A stretch of 64,000 nucleotides of DNA from an uncultured Campylobacterales bacterium (lineage in GTDB: Bacteria > Campylobacterota > Campylobacteria > Campylobacterales > Arcobacteraceae). The DNA lies in NCBI GenBank assembly GCA_947494995.1, contig CANLWY010000002.1:357942-421941 (forward strand), given 5' to 3'. This document shows, piece by piece, positions 1 to 7,991 of the stretch; the first letter of the stretch is position 1; each line of letters starts with the position of its first letter. Both the position numbers and the translations under genes were made by a program. Under the pieces are notes generated by a model, which saw nothing but the letters and a program-made list of their open reading frames with translations, searched no databases and was not told the origin of the DNA.

Positions 1-42
1 TTATGACAAGTGCCAAATTGTTTAAGATTTATGGGGACAGAT

Positions 43-1425
43 ATGTATTTAATTGACCAAGCAGCGAAAAAACCTTTATGTGTTCAACTCTATACACAAA
101 TGAAAAAAGATATTGTAGAAAATTATAAAGTGGGAGAGAAAATTCCTTCTATTAGAAAAATATGTTCTACTTACAATTTAAGTAAAAATACTGTAGAAAC
201 TGCCTATTCTCAACTTGTAGTAGAAGGTTTTGTAGATAGTATTCCTAGAAGTGGCTATATAGTAACTGATATGTTGTATAAAGAGTTTGAAGAGAAAAAA
301 CATACATACAATGAAGAAAAAAAAGAAGAGATACTATATGATTTTTTTCCTGCAAGATTATCAAAAGATTCATTTCCTTTAAAATTGTGGAAAAGAATAT
401 ATTCAAAAGTGATTGATGACTCAATAGATTTTGGTATGTATCAAGAAGGACAAGGAGAGTTAGGACTACGTGAACAAATAGCCTCTTATCTTATAAAATC
501 AAGAGGTGTAAAATGTTATGCTAAGCAAATAGTTATTTGTAATAGTTTTGCAGACTCTATGGGATTAATATCTCGACTTTTAAAAGATGAGTATAAAAGT
601 TTTGCAATAGAATCTCCAGGTTATCATATAGCTAGAAAAGTTTTTGACTCCAATAACTATAAAATAAAAGACATCCCTCTTACAAAAGATGGCATAGATT
701 TAAAACTATTAAAAGAGTCCAAATCAAAACTTGTATATATTACTCCTTCTCATCAATATCCAACTGGTATAACAATGCCCATATCAAAAAGACAAAAGCT
801 TTTAGAATGGGCAGAAGAAAGAAATGGATATATTATAGAAGATGATTATGATAGTGAATTAAATTATGAAAATAGACCTATTCCCTCTTTACAAGGACTT
901 GACAAAAATGACAGGGTTATTTATATAGGTACTTTTTCAAAATCCCTATCTCCTGCAATAAGAGTTGCTTATATGGTTTTACCAAAAACAGTTCTTGAAA
1001 AGTTTAAAAACTTTTATGAATATAGAGCTTCAAGAGTTTGTATAACAACACAAAAAGTTTTAGAGAAATTTATTGAAGATGGACATTGGGATAGACATTT
1101 ACGTAAAATAAGAACACTAAATAAAAAAAAACATAATCTTATGAAAAAGTGTCTAAAAGATACTCTATCAAATACAATAAAAATAGAATCCCAAGGCGCA
1201 GGTTTGGCAATTTTGATAAATCCAAAAGTTCCAATGGACTGGGAAAAGTTAGATTTATTAGCTAAAAAAGAAAAAATAAAACTATATTATGCAAAAGAAC
1301 GTACAAGTGATAAATGGCAAGCTCTAATGATGGGGTTTGGTGGATTAAAAGAAGAAGAGATAGAAGCAGCTATAAATACCTTTTCAGGTATTTGGTTTCA
1401 ATCAATTATTGATTTAAAAAGTTAG
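43..1425 (+). CDS. MocR/PdxR-family regulator (GntR-type HTH fused to aminotransferase-like domain)
   Basis: The N-terminal ~75 residues form a GntR-type winged helix (PLCVQLYTQMKKDI, then IPSIRKICSTYNLSKNTVETAY). The rest is a fold-type I aminotransferase domain with the IEDDYDSE and GTFSKSLSPAIR segments, the latter holding the PLP-binding lysine. This domain order defines the MocR family, which uses PLP as ligand or cofactor; PdxR members control PLP synthesis, but the target here is unknown. The frame can be extended to a GTG at 10 or an ATG at 31. I prefer the ATG at 43 (MYLIDQ) because family members begin this way and a GGGGA lies just upstream. Its 3' end overlaps the convergent hydrolase gene by 20 bases. 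Confidence 0.85.
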   Translation: MYLIDQAAKKPLCVQLYTQMKKDIVENYKVGEKIPSIRKICSTYNLSKNTVETAYSQLVVEGFVDSIPRSGYIVTDMLYKEFEEKKHTYNEEKKEEILYDFFPARLSKDSFPLKLWKRIYSKVIDDSIDFGMYQEGQGELGLREQIASYLIKSRGVKCYAKQIVICNSFADSMGLISRLLKDEYKSFAIESPGYHIARKVFDSNNYKIKDIPLTKDGIDLKLLKESKSKLVYITPSHQYPTGITMPISKRQKLLEWAEERNGYIIEDDYDSELNYENRPIPSLQGLDKNDRVIYIGTFSKSLSPAIRVAYMVLPKTVLEKFKNFYEYRASRVCITTQKVLEKFIEDGHWDRHLRKIRTLNKKKHNLMKKCLKDTLSNTIKIESQGAGLAILINPKVPMDWEKLDLLAKKEKIKLYYAKERTSDKWQALMMGFGGLKEEEIEAAINTFSGIWFQSIIDLKS

Positions 1426-2164
1426 CTAAACTATCCGTGTATTCATTAAATAAAGTGATATCATTATGATTTGCATTTTGAATTAAAATAATATCCAAAT
1501 GATCTTTTTTAAATGCCTTTATTAGATTTTCTGTTCTTTGAGAATTGATAACTTCATCTTTTGCTCCATATACTATCAAAGTCTTGGCATTTATATTTTG
1601 TACATAGTTAATAGACTCAAATTTATCTTTTAACAATAAACTAACAGGTAAAAGCATATATGCATCTTTTGCAACATTTAAAATACTATCAAAAGGAGTT
1701 ACTAATACTAACTTTTCAATCTCTCTTTGTGAAGCTACATAACTTGCAACTCCTGAGCCAAGACTTCTGCCCATAAGAGAAACTGTTTTATATTCTGTTT
1801 TAATATTATCAAAGATATTTAAAGCATCTTTAAAAAGATTATCTTGGGTAGGATTTCCCTCACTTTTTCCATAACCTCTATAGTTGATTAGATAAACGGT
1901 TCTATCCATAAATTGCTTTTTAAAAAAATCAATATTTTGCTCAATATTTTCCGCATTTCCACCATAATAGATTAAAGCTTTTTCTTGTCCTTTATTTACA
2001 ACCCAGCCTTGAAGTCTATAGGAATTGGATTCAAAATAAACCTCTTTAGTACCCTCTATTTTGGTATAAGAAGTAGGAAAATATAGTAAATTTCTCTGAG
2101 AAATATACATAATTAAAGATATACCCATATACACAAAAACTGTTGTAAATAATATTTGCTTCAT
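1406..2164 (-). CDS. Alpha/beta hydrolase, membrane-anchored
   Basis: The 252-residue protein opens with one hydrophobic segment (about residues 4-20), probably an uncleaved anchor, followed by an alpha/beta-hydrolase fold. Visible motifs are the oxyanion-side YYGGNAEN, the nucleophile elbow GRSLGSG with its serine, an aspartate in YGAKDEVI and the catalytic-type histidine in NANHND. It resembles the BEM46/YfhR-type hydrolases of unknown substrate. It is convergent with the MocR-type regulator and lies just downstream of the SelW-like selenoprotein on the same strand (5 bases apart), so the two may be co-transcribed. Substrate not predictable. Confidence 0.8.
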   Translation of the reverse strand: MKQILFTTVFVYMGISLIMYISQRNLLYFPTSYTKIEGTKEVYFESNSYRLQGWVVNKGQEKALIYYGGNAENIEQNIDFFKKQFMDRTVYLINYRGYGKSEGNPTQDNLFKDALNIFDNIKTEYKTVSLMGRSLGSGVASYVASQREIEKLVLVTPFDSILNVAKDAYMLLPVSLLLKDKFESINYVQNINAKTLIVYGAKDEVINSQRTENLIKAFKKDHLDIILIQNANHNDITLFNEYTDSLANFLNQ

Positions 2165-2169
2165 TTTAG

Positions 2170-2400
2170 TTAAAGATTTAACTCTTTAATACGCTTAGTA
2201 ATTTCAAAAATTCTTGGAAATTCTTGCGTGATATTTTTATCGTAGATAAGTTTTTCATCTACAAATACCTTAAAATCAATCTGTGCATTTTTTTGTATTT
2301 TAATATTCGACTCAGGGAAGCTCTCCCTTATTTCCTCTTCTACCCTAGAAGCTCTTGACGAATATGTTCATTTTCCACAATAATAAATTTCTACATTCAT
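2170..2400 (-). CDS. SelW-like (Rdx family) selenoprotein with in-frame UGA
   Basis: Reading the minus strand from the ATG at 2400 gives 76 residues if the TGA at 2370-2368 is read as selenocysteine: MNVEIYYCGKU, then a body containing FKVFVDEKLIYDK and a C-terminal IKELNL. The N-terminal C-G-K-U is the CxxU redox motif at the expected place after the first beta strand of the SelW/Rdx thioredoxin-like family, and VFVDEKLIYDK matches the family's conserved G/E-K-L-I-Y-D-K region. A good RBS (AAGGAT) precedes the ATG and the frame is open to a TAA at 2172-2170. A bSECIS-like hairpin follows the UGA. SelA, SelB, SelD and tRNA-Sec are all encoded in this window. Such proteins are thought to be thiol/selenol redox proteins; the partner is unknown. 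A normal gene finder would miss it. Confidence 0.85.
2337..2351 (-). promoter_or_regulatory. bSECIS element of the SelW-like gene
   Basis: On the minus strand CTTCT-AGGGT-AGAAG forms a 5-bp hairpin whose loop starts 22 nt after the UGA and has G at its second position. This spacing and a G in the first two loop bases fit the known bacterial SECIS consensus recognised by SelB. Confidence 0.7.
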
Positions 2401-2525
2401 TTGTAATCCTTTTAACTAGACAATTATAACAAAACAAAACTATTTTTAATAAGTAATATTAATATTACATTAAATTTAATTTATAATTTGCTATTATTAT
2501 TTTAAATTAATTTATGGAGAAAAAT

Positions 2526-2972
2526 ATGAGAATATTATCTATTACATTAGCTCTATTAGTAGCTTTAAGTTCAAATCTTTTTGCAAAAGATAAAGTTTAT
2601 GGAGAAGGTATTTCTTTAACAAATATTACAAAAGTATCAGAAATTTTGGCAAAACCTGAAGAGTTTGAAGGGAAAAAAGTTCTTATAGAAGGAATGATTA
2701 CTGGTGTATGTGAAGCAAGAGGATGCTGGATGAGTATTGCAAGTGACAAAAACTTTCAAGAGATTAAAATCAAAGTTTTAGATGGAGTAATTGTTTTCCC
2801 TATGAGTGCATATGGAAAAGTTGCAAAAGTTGAAGGTGTAGTAGAAGATTCAGCAAATTTAGATGCTTATGAAAAAAAGCATTATAAAGGGAATGAAGCA
2901 AAACATAAAAAATATAAGCAAAATGAACCTAGTTATAGAATTAGAGTATCTGGTGCAATTATATCAGAGTAA
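2526..2972 (+). CDS. DUF4920-type exported protein
   Basis: A 148-residue protein with a clear signal peptide (MRILSITLALLVALSSNLFAK). The mature part contains the EFEGKKVLIEGMITGVCEARGCWM pattern split over residues ~45-70, with two cysteines close together (GVCEARGCWM), as in DUF4920 proteins that have an OB-like fold. The upstream in-frame ATG at 2514 is less likely because GGAG lies exactly between the two ATGs and fits the one at 2526. It is followed after 3 bases by the PepSY-type gene, so the two form an operon. The cysteine pair could bind metal or be redox active; function unknown. Confidence 0.75.
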   Translation: MRILSITLALLVALSSNLFAKDKVYGEGISLTNITKVSEILAKPEEFEGKKVLIEGMITGVCEARGCWMSIASDKNFQEIKIKVLDGVIVFPMSAYGKVAKVEGVVEDSANLDAYEKKHYKGNEAKHKKYKQNEPSYRIRVSGAIISE

Positions 2973-2975
2973 TTT

Positions 2976-3533
2976 ATGAATTTAAAAAAGATAAATTTTG
3001 TACTTCATCGTGATATTGGATATTTATGTATAGGATTAACTATACTCTATGCAATATCAGGTGTTGCTGTTAATCATATTGATGACTGGAATCCTTCTTA
3101 TGAGATTACAAAACAAAGTCAAAATATAGGGAAAGTTGAGAGAAAATCTGTTATTCTTACAAAAGAAGAAGTTTTAGAAGTTTTAAAGAAAGTTGGTGCA
3201 ACACAAGAGTTTAAAAACTATCACCAACCAAGAGAAAATAAACTAAATATCTTTCTAGTAGATAATAAAATAAATGTCAATCTAAAAACAGGTGAAGTAG
3301 AACAAACAATTTCTAAAAGACGTTTTTTACTTTTTGAATCAAATTTTTTACACCTAAATCATCCAAAAAAACTTTGGACTTATATAGCTGATTTATATGC
3401 CATTGGGCTTTTGATTCTTGCTATTACAGCTTTTATTATGATGTTTGTTAAAAAGAAAATCAAATATAGAGAAATAGGACTAACAGCGGTAGGTTTCTTA
3501 ATACCCATCGTATTTTTGGTACTATACCTATAA
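2976..3533 (+). CDS. PepSY-associated transmembrane protein
   Basis: The 185-residue protein has an N-terminal helix beginning FVLHRDIGYLCIGLTILYAISG, a periplasmic part with NHIDDWNP, and two or three C-terminal membrane helices (YIADLYAIGLLILAITAF and ending IVFLVLYL). The HRDIGY and HLNHPKKLW segments are typical of PepSY-associated TM proteins. It is tightly linked to the DUF4920-type gene upstream (3-base gap) and to the LysE-type gene 9 bases downstream. Proteins of this class often accompany metal or haem redox systems, but nothing here defines a substrate. Confidence 0.75.
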   Translation: MNLKKINFVLHRDIGYLCIGLTILYAISGVAVNHIDDWNPSYEITKQSQNIGKVERKSVILTKEEVLEVLKKVGATQEFKNYHQPRENKLNIFLVDNKINVNLKTGEVEQTISKRRFLLFESNFLHLNHPKKLWTYIADLYAIGLLILAITAFIMMFVKKKIKYREIGLTAVGFLIPIVFLVLYL

Positions 3534-3542
3534 AGGAAATAA

Positions 3543-4172
3543 ATGGAAAATGTTTTAGAATTTTGGGTCTTGTATATTATAACTGTATTTGTAGCATCAA
3601 TTATCCCTGGCCCTAGTATGCTTTTAGCACTAACACATGGACTAAAATATGGAACAAAAATATCTATTGCTACAGCTTTAGGAAATACTACAGCTTCAAT
3701 GATACAGGCAACTATAGCTGTTACAGGACTAGGAATAGTTCTAACTACATCTACTACACTTTTTATGATAATAAAATATGCAGGTGCTTTATACCTAATC
3801 TATTTAGGAATAAAACTATTTAAAACACCATTTCATATAGAGAGTCAAAATAGCCCAAAAAAAGAAGATGTAAAACTAAAAAAACTATTTACAGAAGCTT
3901 TTATAGTAGCAGCATCAAATCCAAAAGCACTAGTATTTTTCACAGCACTATTCCCTCAGTTTATAAATGAAGGACAAAATAACTTACTACACTACTCTTT
4001 ACTTGTACTAATTCTTGGGATTATAGCATTTATTTGTATGATGATTTATTCTGTTAGTGCTTATTTTATAAAAGATGCATTTAATAAAACTTCCTTATCT
4101 AAATATTTTGGAAAAGTAATAGGAAGTCTATTTATAAGCTTAGGTGCAGGACTAGCGTTAGTTAGAAAGTAG
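3543..4172 (+). CDS. LysE/RhtB-family exporter
   Basis: A 209-residue inner-membrane protein with about six hydrophobic segments. The N-terminal SIIPGPSMLLALTHGLKYG and the ASNPKALVFFTALFPQF segment are the hallmark motifs of the LysE superfamily of amino-acid and metabolite exporters. It closes the short plus-strand operon that starts at the DUF4920-type gene, and its 3' end overlaps the convergent VanZ-like gene by 15 bases. Substrate unknown. Confidence 0.88.
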   Translation: MENVLEFWVLYIITVFVASIIPGPSMLLALTHGLKYGTKISIATALGNTTASMIQATIAVTGLGIVLTTSTTLFMIIKYAGALYLIYLGIKLFKTPFHIESQNSPKKEDVKLKKLFTEAFIVAASNPKALVFFTALFPQFINEGQNNLLHYSLLVLILGIIAFICMMIYSVSAYFIKDAFNKTSLSKYFGKVIGSLFISLGAGLALVRK

Positions 4173-4499
4173 TTTTTTAGTAAAAATACCTAAAACTGTA
4201 CCTATAACAAGACCTAAACTGTTTGCTAACATATCTAGCCATTCTCCATAACGATTTACATATGGTTGAATCAATTCAATCATACCACTACAAAACAAGA
4301 AGAAAAGCATAAGAAATATCCAATTTTTTGGTAATCTAAAAGCAACAGGAAATGCTAGTGCAGCATATGCAATAAAATGATGTGTCTTATCAGTTCCAGG
4401 CACATCAGGCAGTTTATCAGCAGGATATAAAGATAAAGTCGTAATACAAAGAAGTATAAAAATACTTATTTTTAAATAGTGTTCGTCTAATAGTTTCAT
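4158..4499 (-). CDS. VanZ-like membrane protein
   Basis: A 113-residue protein with four predicted hydrophobic segments. DKTHHFIAYAALAF and GMIELIQPYVNRYGEWLDMLANSLG match the VanZ-like family, in which the His and the E...R.GE.LD.LAN pattern are conserved. In most bacteria the function of such small stand-alone VanZ-like proteins is unknown. It is convergent with the LysE-type gene. Confidence 0.8.
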   Translation of the reverse strand: MKLLDEHYLKISIFILLCITTLSLYPADKLPDVPGTDKTHHFIAYAALAFPVAFRLPKNWIFLMLFFLFCSGMIELIQPYVNRYGEWLDMLANSLGLVIGTVLGIFTKKLLSN

Positions 4500-4559
4500 T
4501 ATTTGGATTATATAGTTTTTTAAGTTAAAAAAATCTCATAGTTTAATTAAAATATAACT

Positions 4560-4613
4560 CAAACTTTTCTTGGGCAAATTTTTTAACATCATATTGGTAT
4601 ATTTGATACGTCT
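4560..4613. repeat. 54-bp direct repeat, left copy (truncated ModE-like gene end)
   Basis: These 54 bases match 7669-7722 in the same orientation with one mismatch (c at 4609, a at 7718). Read on the minus strand they encode TYQIYQYDVKKFAQEKFE, the C-terminal part of the ModE-like protein at 7628-7990, and then run into a different ending (LYFN and a stop). This looks like the displaced original 3' end of that gene, as left when a DNA element inserts at a gene end. Confidence 0.8.
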
Positions 4614-4790
4614 AGAGAAAAGGAGAAAAGGTGACAGTCCCCTTTATCTGATATGCTTCACTTGCTTCATTTGTAGCTATTATAAATCCTATGGCTGTAC
4701 CTATTGGTCCTAGTCTTCTTATAATGCCTTTATAATTAACCCTATCTGTTTCTGTATTTCTTCATTTGCTTTTTCTATAGTATATGCCAT
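4614..4790 (-). pseudogene. Decayed gene remnant translationally coupled to the upstream gene
   Basis: The stop codon of the 162-residue gene overlaps an ATG here (TAATG at 4792-4788). That frame gives MAYTIEKANEEIQKQIGLII and stops after 23 residues. Another frame is open for about 40 codons after it and encodes GIIRRLGPIGTAIGFIIATN plus EASEAYQIKG before a TAG. This suggests a frameshifted or truncated second gene of a two-gene operon. The far end carries GGGGACTGTCACC within A/T-rich flanks, a sequence I have seen near IS200/RayT-type elements; that association is from memory. No function can be assigned. Confidence 0.5.
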
Positions 4791-5278
4791 TACTTTTCAC
4801 CTCTTAAATATTTAACTTCAACATTAATTTCGGAAAGTTGTTTTCCCAAAAACTCATAACCTCGTGCAATCATAGCTTCTTTAATAAATTCAATTATTTC
4901 CTCTTTTGAAAGTTCTTTAAGTGACTCAGGTTTGTTTATAGATAAAATATCCCATCTCATACGAAAAGGTTTTTTATTTATATTTTTACTCCCTTCTTTA
5001 TTATTTTCATGCATAATTACTTCTATATTCTCCCCCTTGTAATGAAGTACATAATAATCTTCACCTGTATTCATTGGGGGATTATCATCTTCAGTTCCAA
5101 TTCCAAGTAGCATAAACCATAAATTTCTCTCCCTATCTACCATCCACGGCTTTTCATCCATTAATCCTTCTCGTAAAGCATATCTATCTTTTGCTAATCT
5201 TGAATAATGTTGATGTAATTCTCTTATTCCATACTTTTCTATATCTTTTTCAGATACATACTCATTTACAAATCCCAC
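4790..5278 (-). CDS. Hypothetical protein, possible orphan immunity-type gene
   Basis: A soluble, charged 162-residue protein beginning MGFVNEYVSEKDIEKYGI with a WMVDRERNLWFMLLG segment and an RMRWDI segment. There is no signal peptide or membrane segment. I recall similar proteins (MGFV-x-E start, W-x-[IV]-DRER) sitting next to polymorphic-toxin genes, but I cannot verify this. Its stop overlaps the start of a broken downstream gene, and it lies inside the block bracketed by the 54-bp repeats, so it may be cargo of a decayed element. Confidence 0.6.
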   Translation of the reverse strand: MGFVNEYVSEKDIEKYGIRELHQHYSRLAKDRYALREGLMDEKPWMVDRERNLWFMLLGIGTEDDNPPMNTGEDYYVLHYKGENIEVIMHENNKEGSKNINKKPFRMRWDILSINKPESLKELSKEEIIEFIKEAMIARGYEFLGKQLSEINVEVKYLRGEK

Positions 5279-5377
5279 TTTTTCTCCTTTACATTTTTAT
5301 TTATTAAATTATCTATCTAAAAATAAATAGATAAAAAACTTACTTCTAACACTTTTGAATATTTAAATCTAACTTTA

Positions 5378-5995
5378 CTAATATAACTCTATCTCTTTAA
5401 AAATATTAATCCACTCTTTTAACTCTTCTTTAGAAAAAGGAAGTTTATCATTTATCATTGCATCTCTTTTCCATGAACGATGCATGATATAAAAGTCTTC
5501 TTTTCCTTTTATTACTAAGTATAACCCTAGTTCACTAACACCTTTTGGCAGTCCAGCAGTTATATTGTTTGGTATTTTTTTCAATCCTAAAAGAAACATA
5601 ACTCCTGTATATTCATATATTTCTACATCTGACAACTCTTTAAATACTAATTGTGAAGAAGAGATATTTTTCATATTGTTTACTAGTGATAGTTTTATAT
5701 GATTAGCTGTTAAATCTTCTCTTTGGGCAAGATTCTTAAAACTTTGAATAGTCAACATATCTTTCCATGTTTCTAGTTCCTGCTCTTTTGGAATAAACTC
5801 CATTATAAAAGCATTTTTTGACTCATTTCTATATGCTCCTTTCCATTTGTTAGGATGTTTCCACGATAGTGTCTGACTATAGACTTTCATAACACTATTT
5901 ACGTATTTAACTTTTTCCAATTCAGAAGGGTCTATTATATTCTCCTGTGAATAACTAAATATTGCTAAAAGCAATACAACTAATATTTTTCTCAA
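5378..5995 (-). CDS. Hypothetical exported protein
   Basis: A 205-residue protein with a short signal peptide (MRKILVVLLLAIFSYSQ) and a mature part rich in aromatic and charged residues (SQTLSWKHPNKWKGAYRNE, YIMHRSWKRDA). No lipobox or catalytic motif was recognised. It lies 32 bases downstream of the spermidine-synthase-like gene on the same strand, so the two may be co-expressed. Confidence 0.6.
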   Translation of the reverse strand: MRKILVVLLLAIFSYSQENIIDPSELEKVKYVNSVMKVYSQTLSWKHPNKWKGAYRNESKNAFIMEFIPKEQELETWKDMLTIQSFKNLAQREDLTANHIKLSLVNNMKNISSSQLVFKELSDVEIYEYTGVMFLLGLKKIPNNITAGLPKGVSELGLYLVIKGKEDFYIMHRSWKRDAMINDKLPFSKEELKEWINIFKEIELY

Positions 5996-6027
5996 TTTTT
6001 ATTCCTTTCTTTAAGTTTTTCTAAGAT

Positions 6028-7371
6028 TTATTTTTTTGTTGCCAATTCTAAGACATTTATTTTATTATCTGTATATACAACATTATCAATTTTTGATACA
6101 CAAGAATAGATTATATTAGTCCTTGATATGTTATATTCCAATGGTTCTACTGTACAATTGAATAATGTATTAACTGTTTGATTAAAGTGCCTACTATATG
6201 CATTTTTAAATTTTGGTGAACCAATAAAGTTAATTAAAAGAATTGCATCAGTATTTAGATGTTTATCAATTTGATTAAAGAAGTTTTGAGTTAAAAGAAA
6301 TGTAGGTATCGTGATATTATTTGAAAATGCATCAAGAACAATAATATCATACTTGGTTTTATCTTTTGTGAAATGATATCTTATATCATCTACTAAAAAC
6401 TTACCATTTATTTTTTGTTTTAATAAATATTTTTCAGAAAAATCCTTTAAATCCTCATCTATATCTATATATGTATATTTATTGATTTTATCATTTAATG
6501 AAATAGTAAAGCCACCTGCCCCAATAACCAAAATATTTTTTGATTTCTTTTCATCAATACTCTTTATATAGTCTTGCATCTTTAAAATATATTTGAAATT
6601 AGAGTTTTTTGTTACTGGATTAAATGAACTAGAGAAAGAGTTGTTAATATTGAGATATCTAACCTTATTCTTGTCTTCATATAAATTAACATTTGAGTAC
6701 TCATTTGAATATCCATAAATATCTCTAAAATTCACAATAAGTGTTATTAAAAATATCAACGCTACTCTTGAATAAAAATAGATTTTATTTAAGTTAATAT
6801 ACTTTTGTAATATAAAAATCAATATACATAACATAAAAACATATACTAGTAATGTATTTTGAACACCAAGATAATTAAGTAAAACAGTACTTGTAAGAAT
6901 AGAACCTACAAAAGAACCAACTGTTGATAAAAACAAAAGAGTTCCGTTTATTTTAGAGTTATCATTATATTTAATAAAATTAGTGATAATTGGTATTGTC
7001 TGCCCCAACAAGTAAGTTATAGGTGCAACCACTAAAAAAACAAAAGCTATAAGCCCATAAATATTACCAATATTTTCAAATAAACTAAAGTGCCAACTAA
7101 GATACAAACTAGATAAACCAAGACTAACCAAAATAGAACTGTTTATTAAATTATTAAGTAGAATTTTCTCAAAATCTTTTACAATAGTTCCACCCTTATA
7201 GTAACCAAAAGATAAGAACAGTAAAAACACTCCAATGATTATAGAAGTATTTAATATATTAGACCCTACATAAGGTACAACTTGCCTAATTGCAAATATC
7301 TCTACACCTATTGAAATAAATCCTTCTATTAGCACTATTAAAAATAGTAGTCTTTTTGAATCTTTAATCAT
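6028..7371 (-). CDS. Membrane-fused spermidine synthase-like protein
   Basis: Residues ~1-215 form about seven membrane helices. The soluble C-terminal half has a Rossmann-type methyltransferase core: NILVIGAGGFTISL is the SAM-type glycine loop, YTYIDIDEDL the acidic second strand, and YDIIVLDAFSNN corresponds to the D-A-F region of spermidine synthases. This fused architecture is known as the MFS/spermidine synthase-like family, whose substrate is often unknown and need not be a polyamine. It lies between the 54-bp direct repeats and is a plausible accessory gene. Confidence 0.75.
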   Translation of the reverse strand: MIKDSKRLLFLIVLIEGFISIGVEIFAIRQVVPYVGSNILNTSIIIGVFLLFLSFGYYKGGTIVKDFEKILLNNLINSSILVSLGLSSLYLSWHFSLFENIGNIYGLIAFVFLVVAPITYLLGQTIPIITNFIKYNDNSKINGTLLFLSTVGSFVGSILTSTVLLNYLGVQNTLLVYVFMLCILIFILQKYINLNKIYFYSRVALIFLITLIVNFRDIYGYSNEYSNVNLYEDKNKVRYLNINNSFSSSFNPVTKNSNFKYILKMQDYIKSIDEKKSKNILVIGAGGFTISLNDKINKYTYIDIDEDLKDFSEKYLLKQKINGKFLVDDIRYHFTKDKTKYDIIVLDAFSNNITIPTFLLTQNFFNQIDKHLNTDAILLINFIGSPKFKNAYSRHFNQTVNTLFNCTVEPLEYNISRTNIIYSCVSKIDNVVYTDNKINVLELATKK

Positions 7372-7627
7372 ATTAATTCTTTTTCCTTATTTTTGAAGTT
7401 AAAAGAGAGAAAGAAAATCCTATATCTTGATTTAATACATTTAATTTTACTATCGTAGTGAATTTTTTGGTACTATTGAGATTAGTTTTTCAGATAGAGT
7501 TACTACTCTTCCAACTGTTTTTATTATCAATTTTGCTATATATTCATATAAAAATATGGCAAAATATTATCATTAAATATATTAATTAGTTATTAATTTT
7601 CAAATAAATAATAAAAAAGTATAAGGA

Positions 7628-7990
7628 TTATTTGGTAGTAGTTATTTTATAATTTTCTCTAAACTCTTCAAACTTTTCTTGGGCAAATTTTTTAACATCA
7701 TATTGGTATATTTGATAAGTCTGAAGGATTTCTCTCGCTTCTGCTGTAAGTCGATAAGAAGCTTTTGAGTTTTTTTTCAAGCTTTGAGTTCTAAGAATCA
7801 TCTCTTCTTTATTGTTATCCTCAAGAATTTGCAAATGTTTAAAAACATTCTCTTCACTCATTTTAAGCTCTTTTGCTGTTTCTTCAATAGAACTTGTTGA
7901 ATCTAAATATTGTAAAACTAAATTCTTACCATCACCAAAAACTAAATTTTCATCTTCGTTTTCAATCCATAGTTTAACTTTTAGTCTCAT
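7628..7990 (-). CDS. ModE-like winged-helix regulator (tungstate/molybdate context)
   Basis: A 120-residue protein matching the N-terminal DNA-binding domain of ModE: KVKLWIENEDENLVFGDGKN, then an HTH (SIEETAKELKMSEENVFKHLQ). There is no C-terminal di-mop ligand domain, as is common in Campylobacterota. It follows tupC by one base and so ends the tup operon, which it probably regulates. The C-terminal ~30 codons include one copy of the 54-bp repeat, so its end was probably remodelled by an insertion. Confidence 0.8.
   Translation of the reverse strand: MRLKVKLWIENEDENLVFGDGKNLVLQYLDSTSSIEETAKELKMSEENVFKHLQILEDNNKEEMILRTQSLKKNSKASYRLTAEAREILQTYQIYQYDVKKFAQEKFEEFRENYKITTTK
7669..7722. repeat. 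54-bp direct repeat, right copy (inside the ModE-like gene)
   Basis: This copy lies inside the intact 120-residue ModE-like gene and differs at one base from 4560-4613. Downstream on the minus strand the gene continues with EFRENYKITTTK and a stop, unlike the left copy. The pair therefore delimits about 3.06 kb of sequence carrying three genes and a gene remnant. Confidence 0.8.
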
Positions 7991-7991
7991 A

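Noticed and set aside
7460..7580. A short minus-strand open frame (containing KLIIKTVGRVVTLSEK) upstream of the spermidine synthase-like gene
   Set aside because: No start codon with RBS and only about 38 codons; it could be a gene remnant but the evidence is too weak to list.
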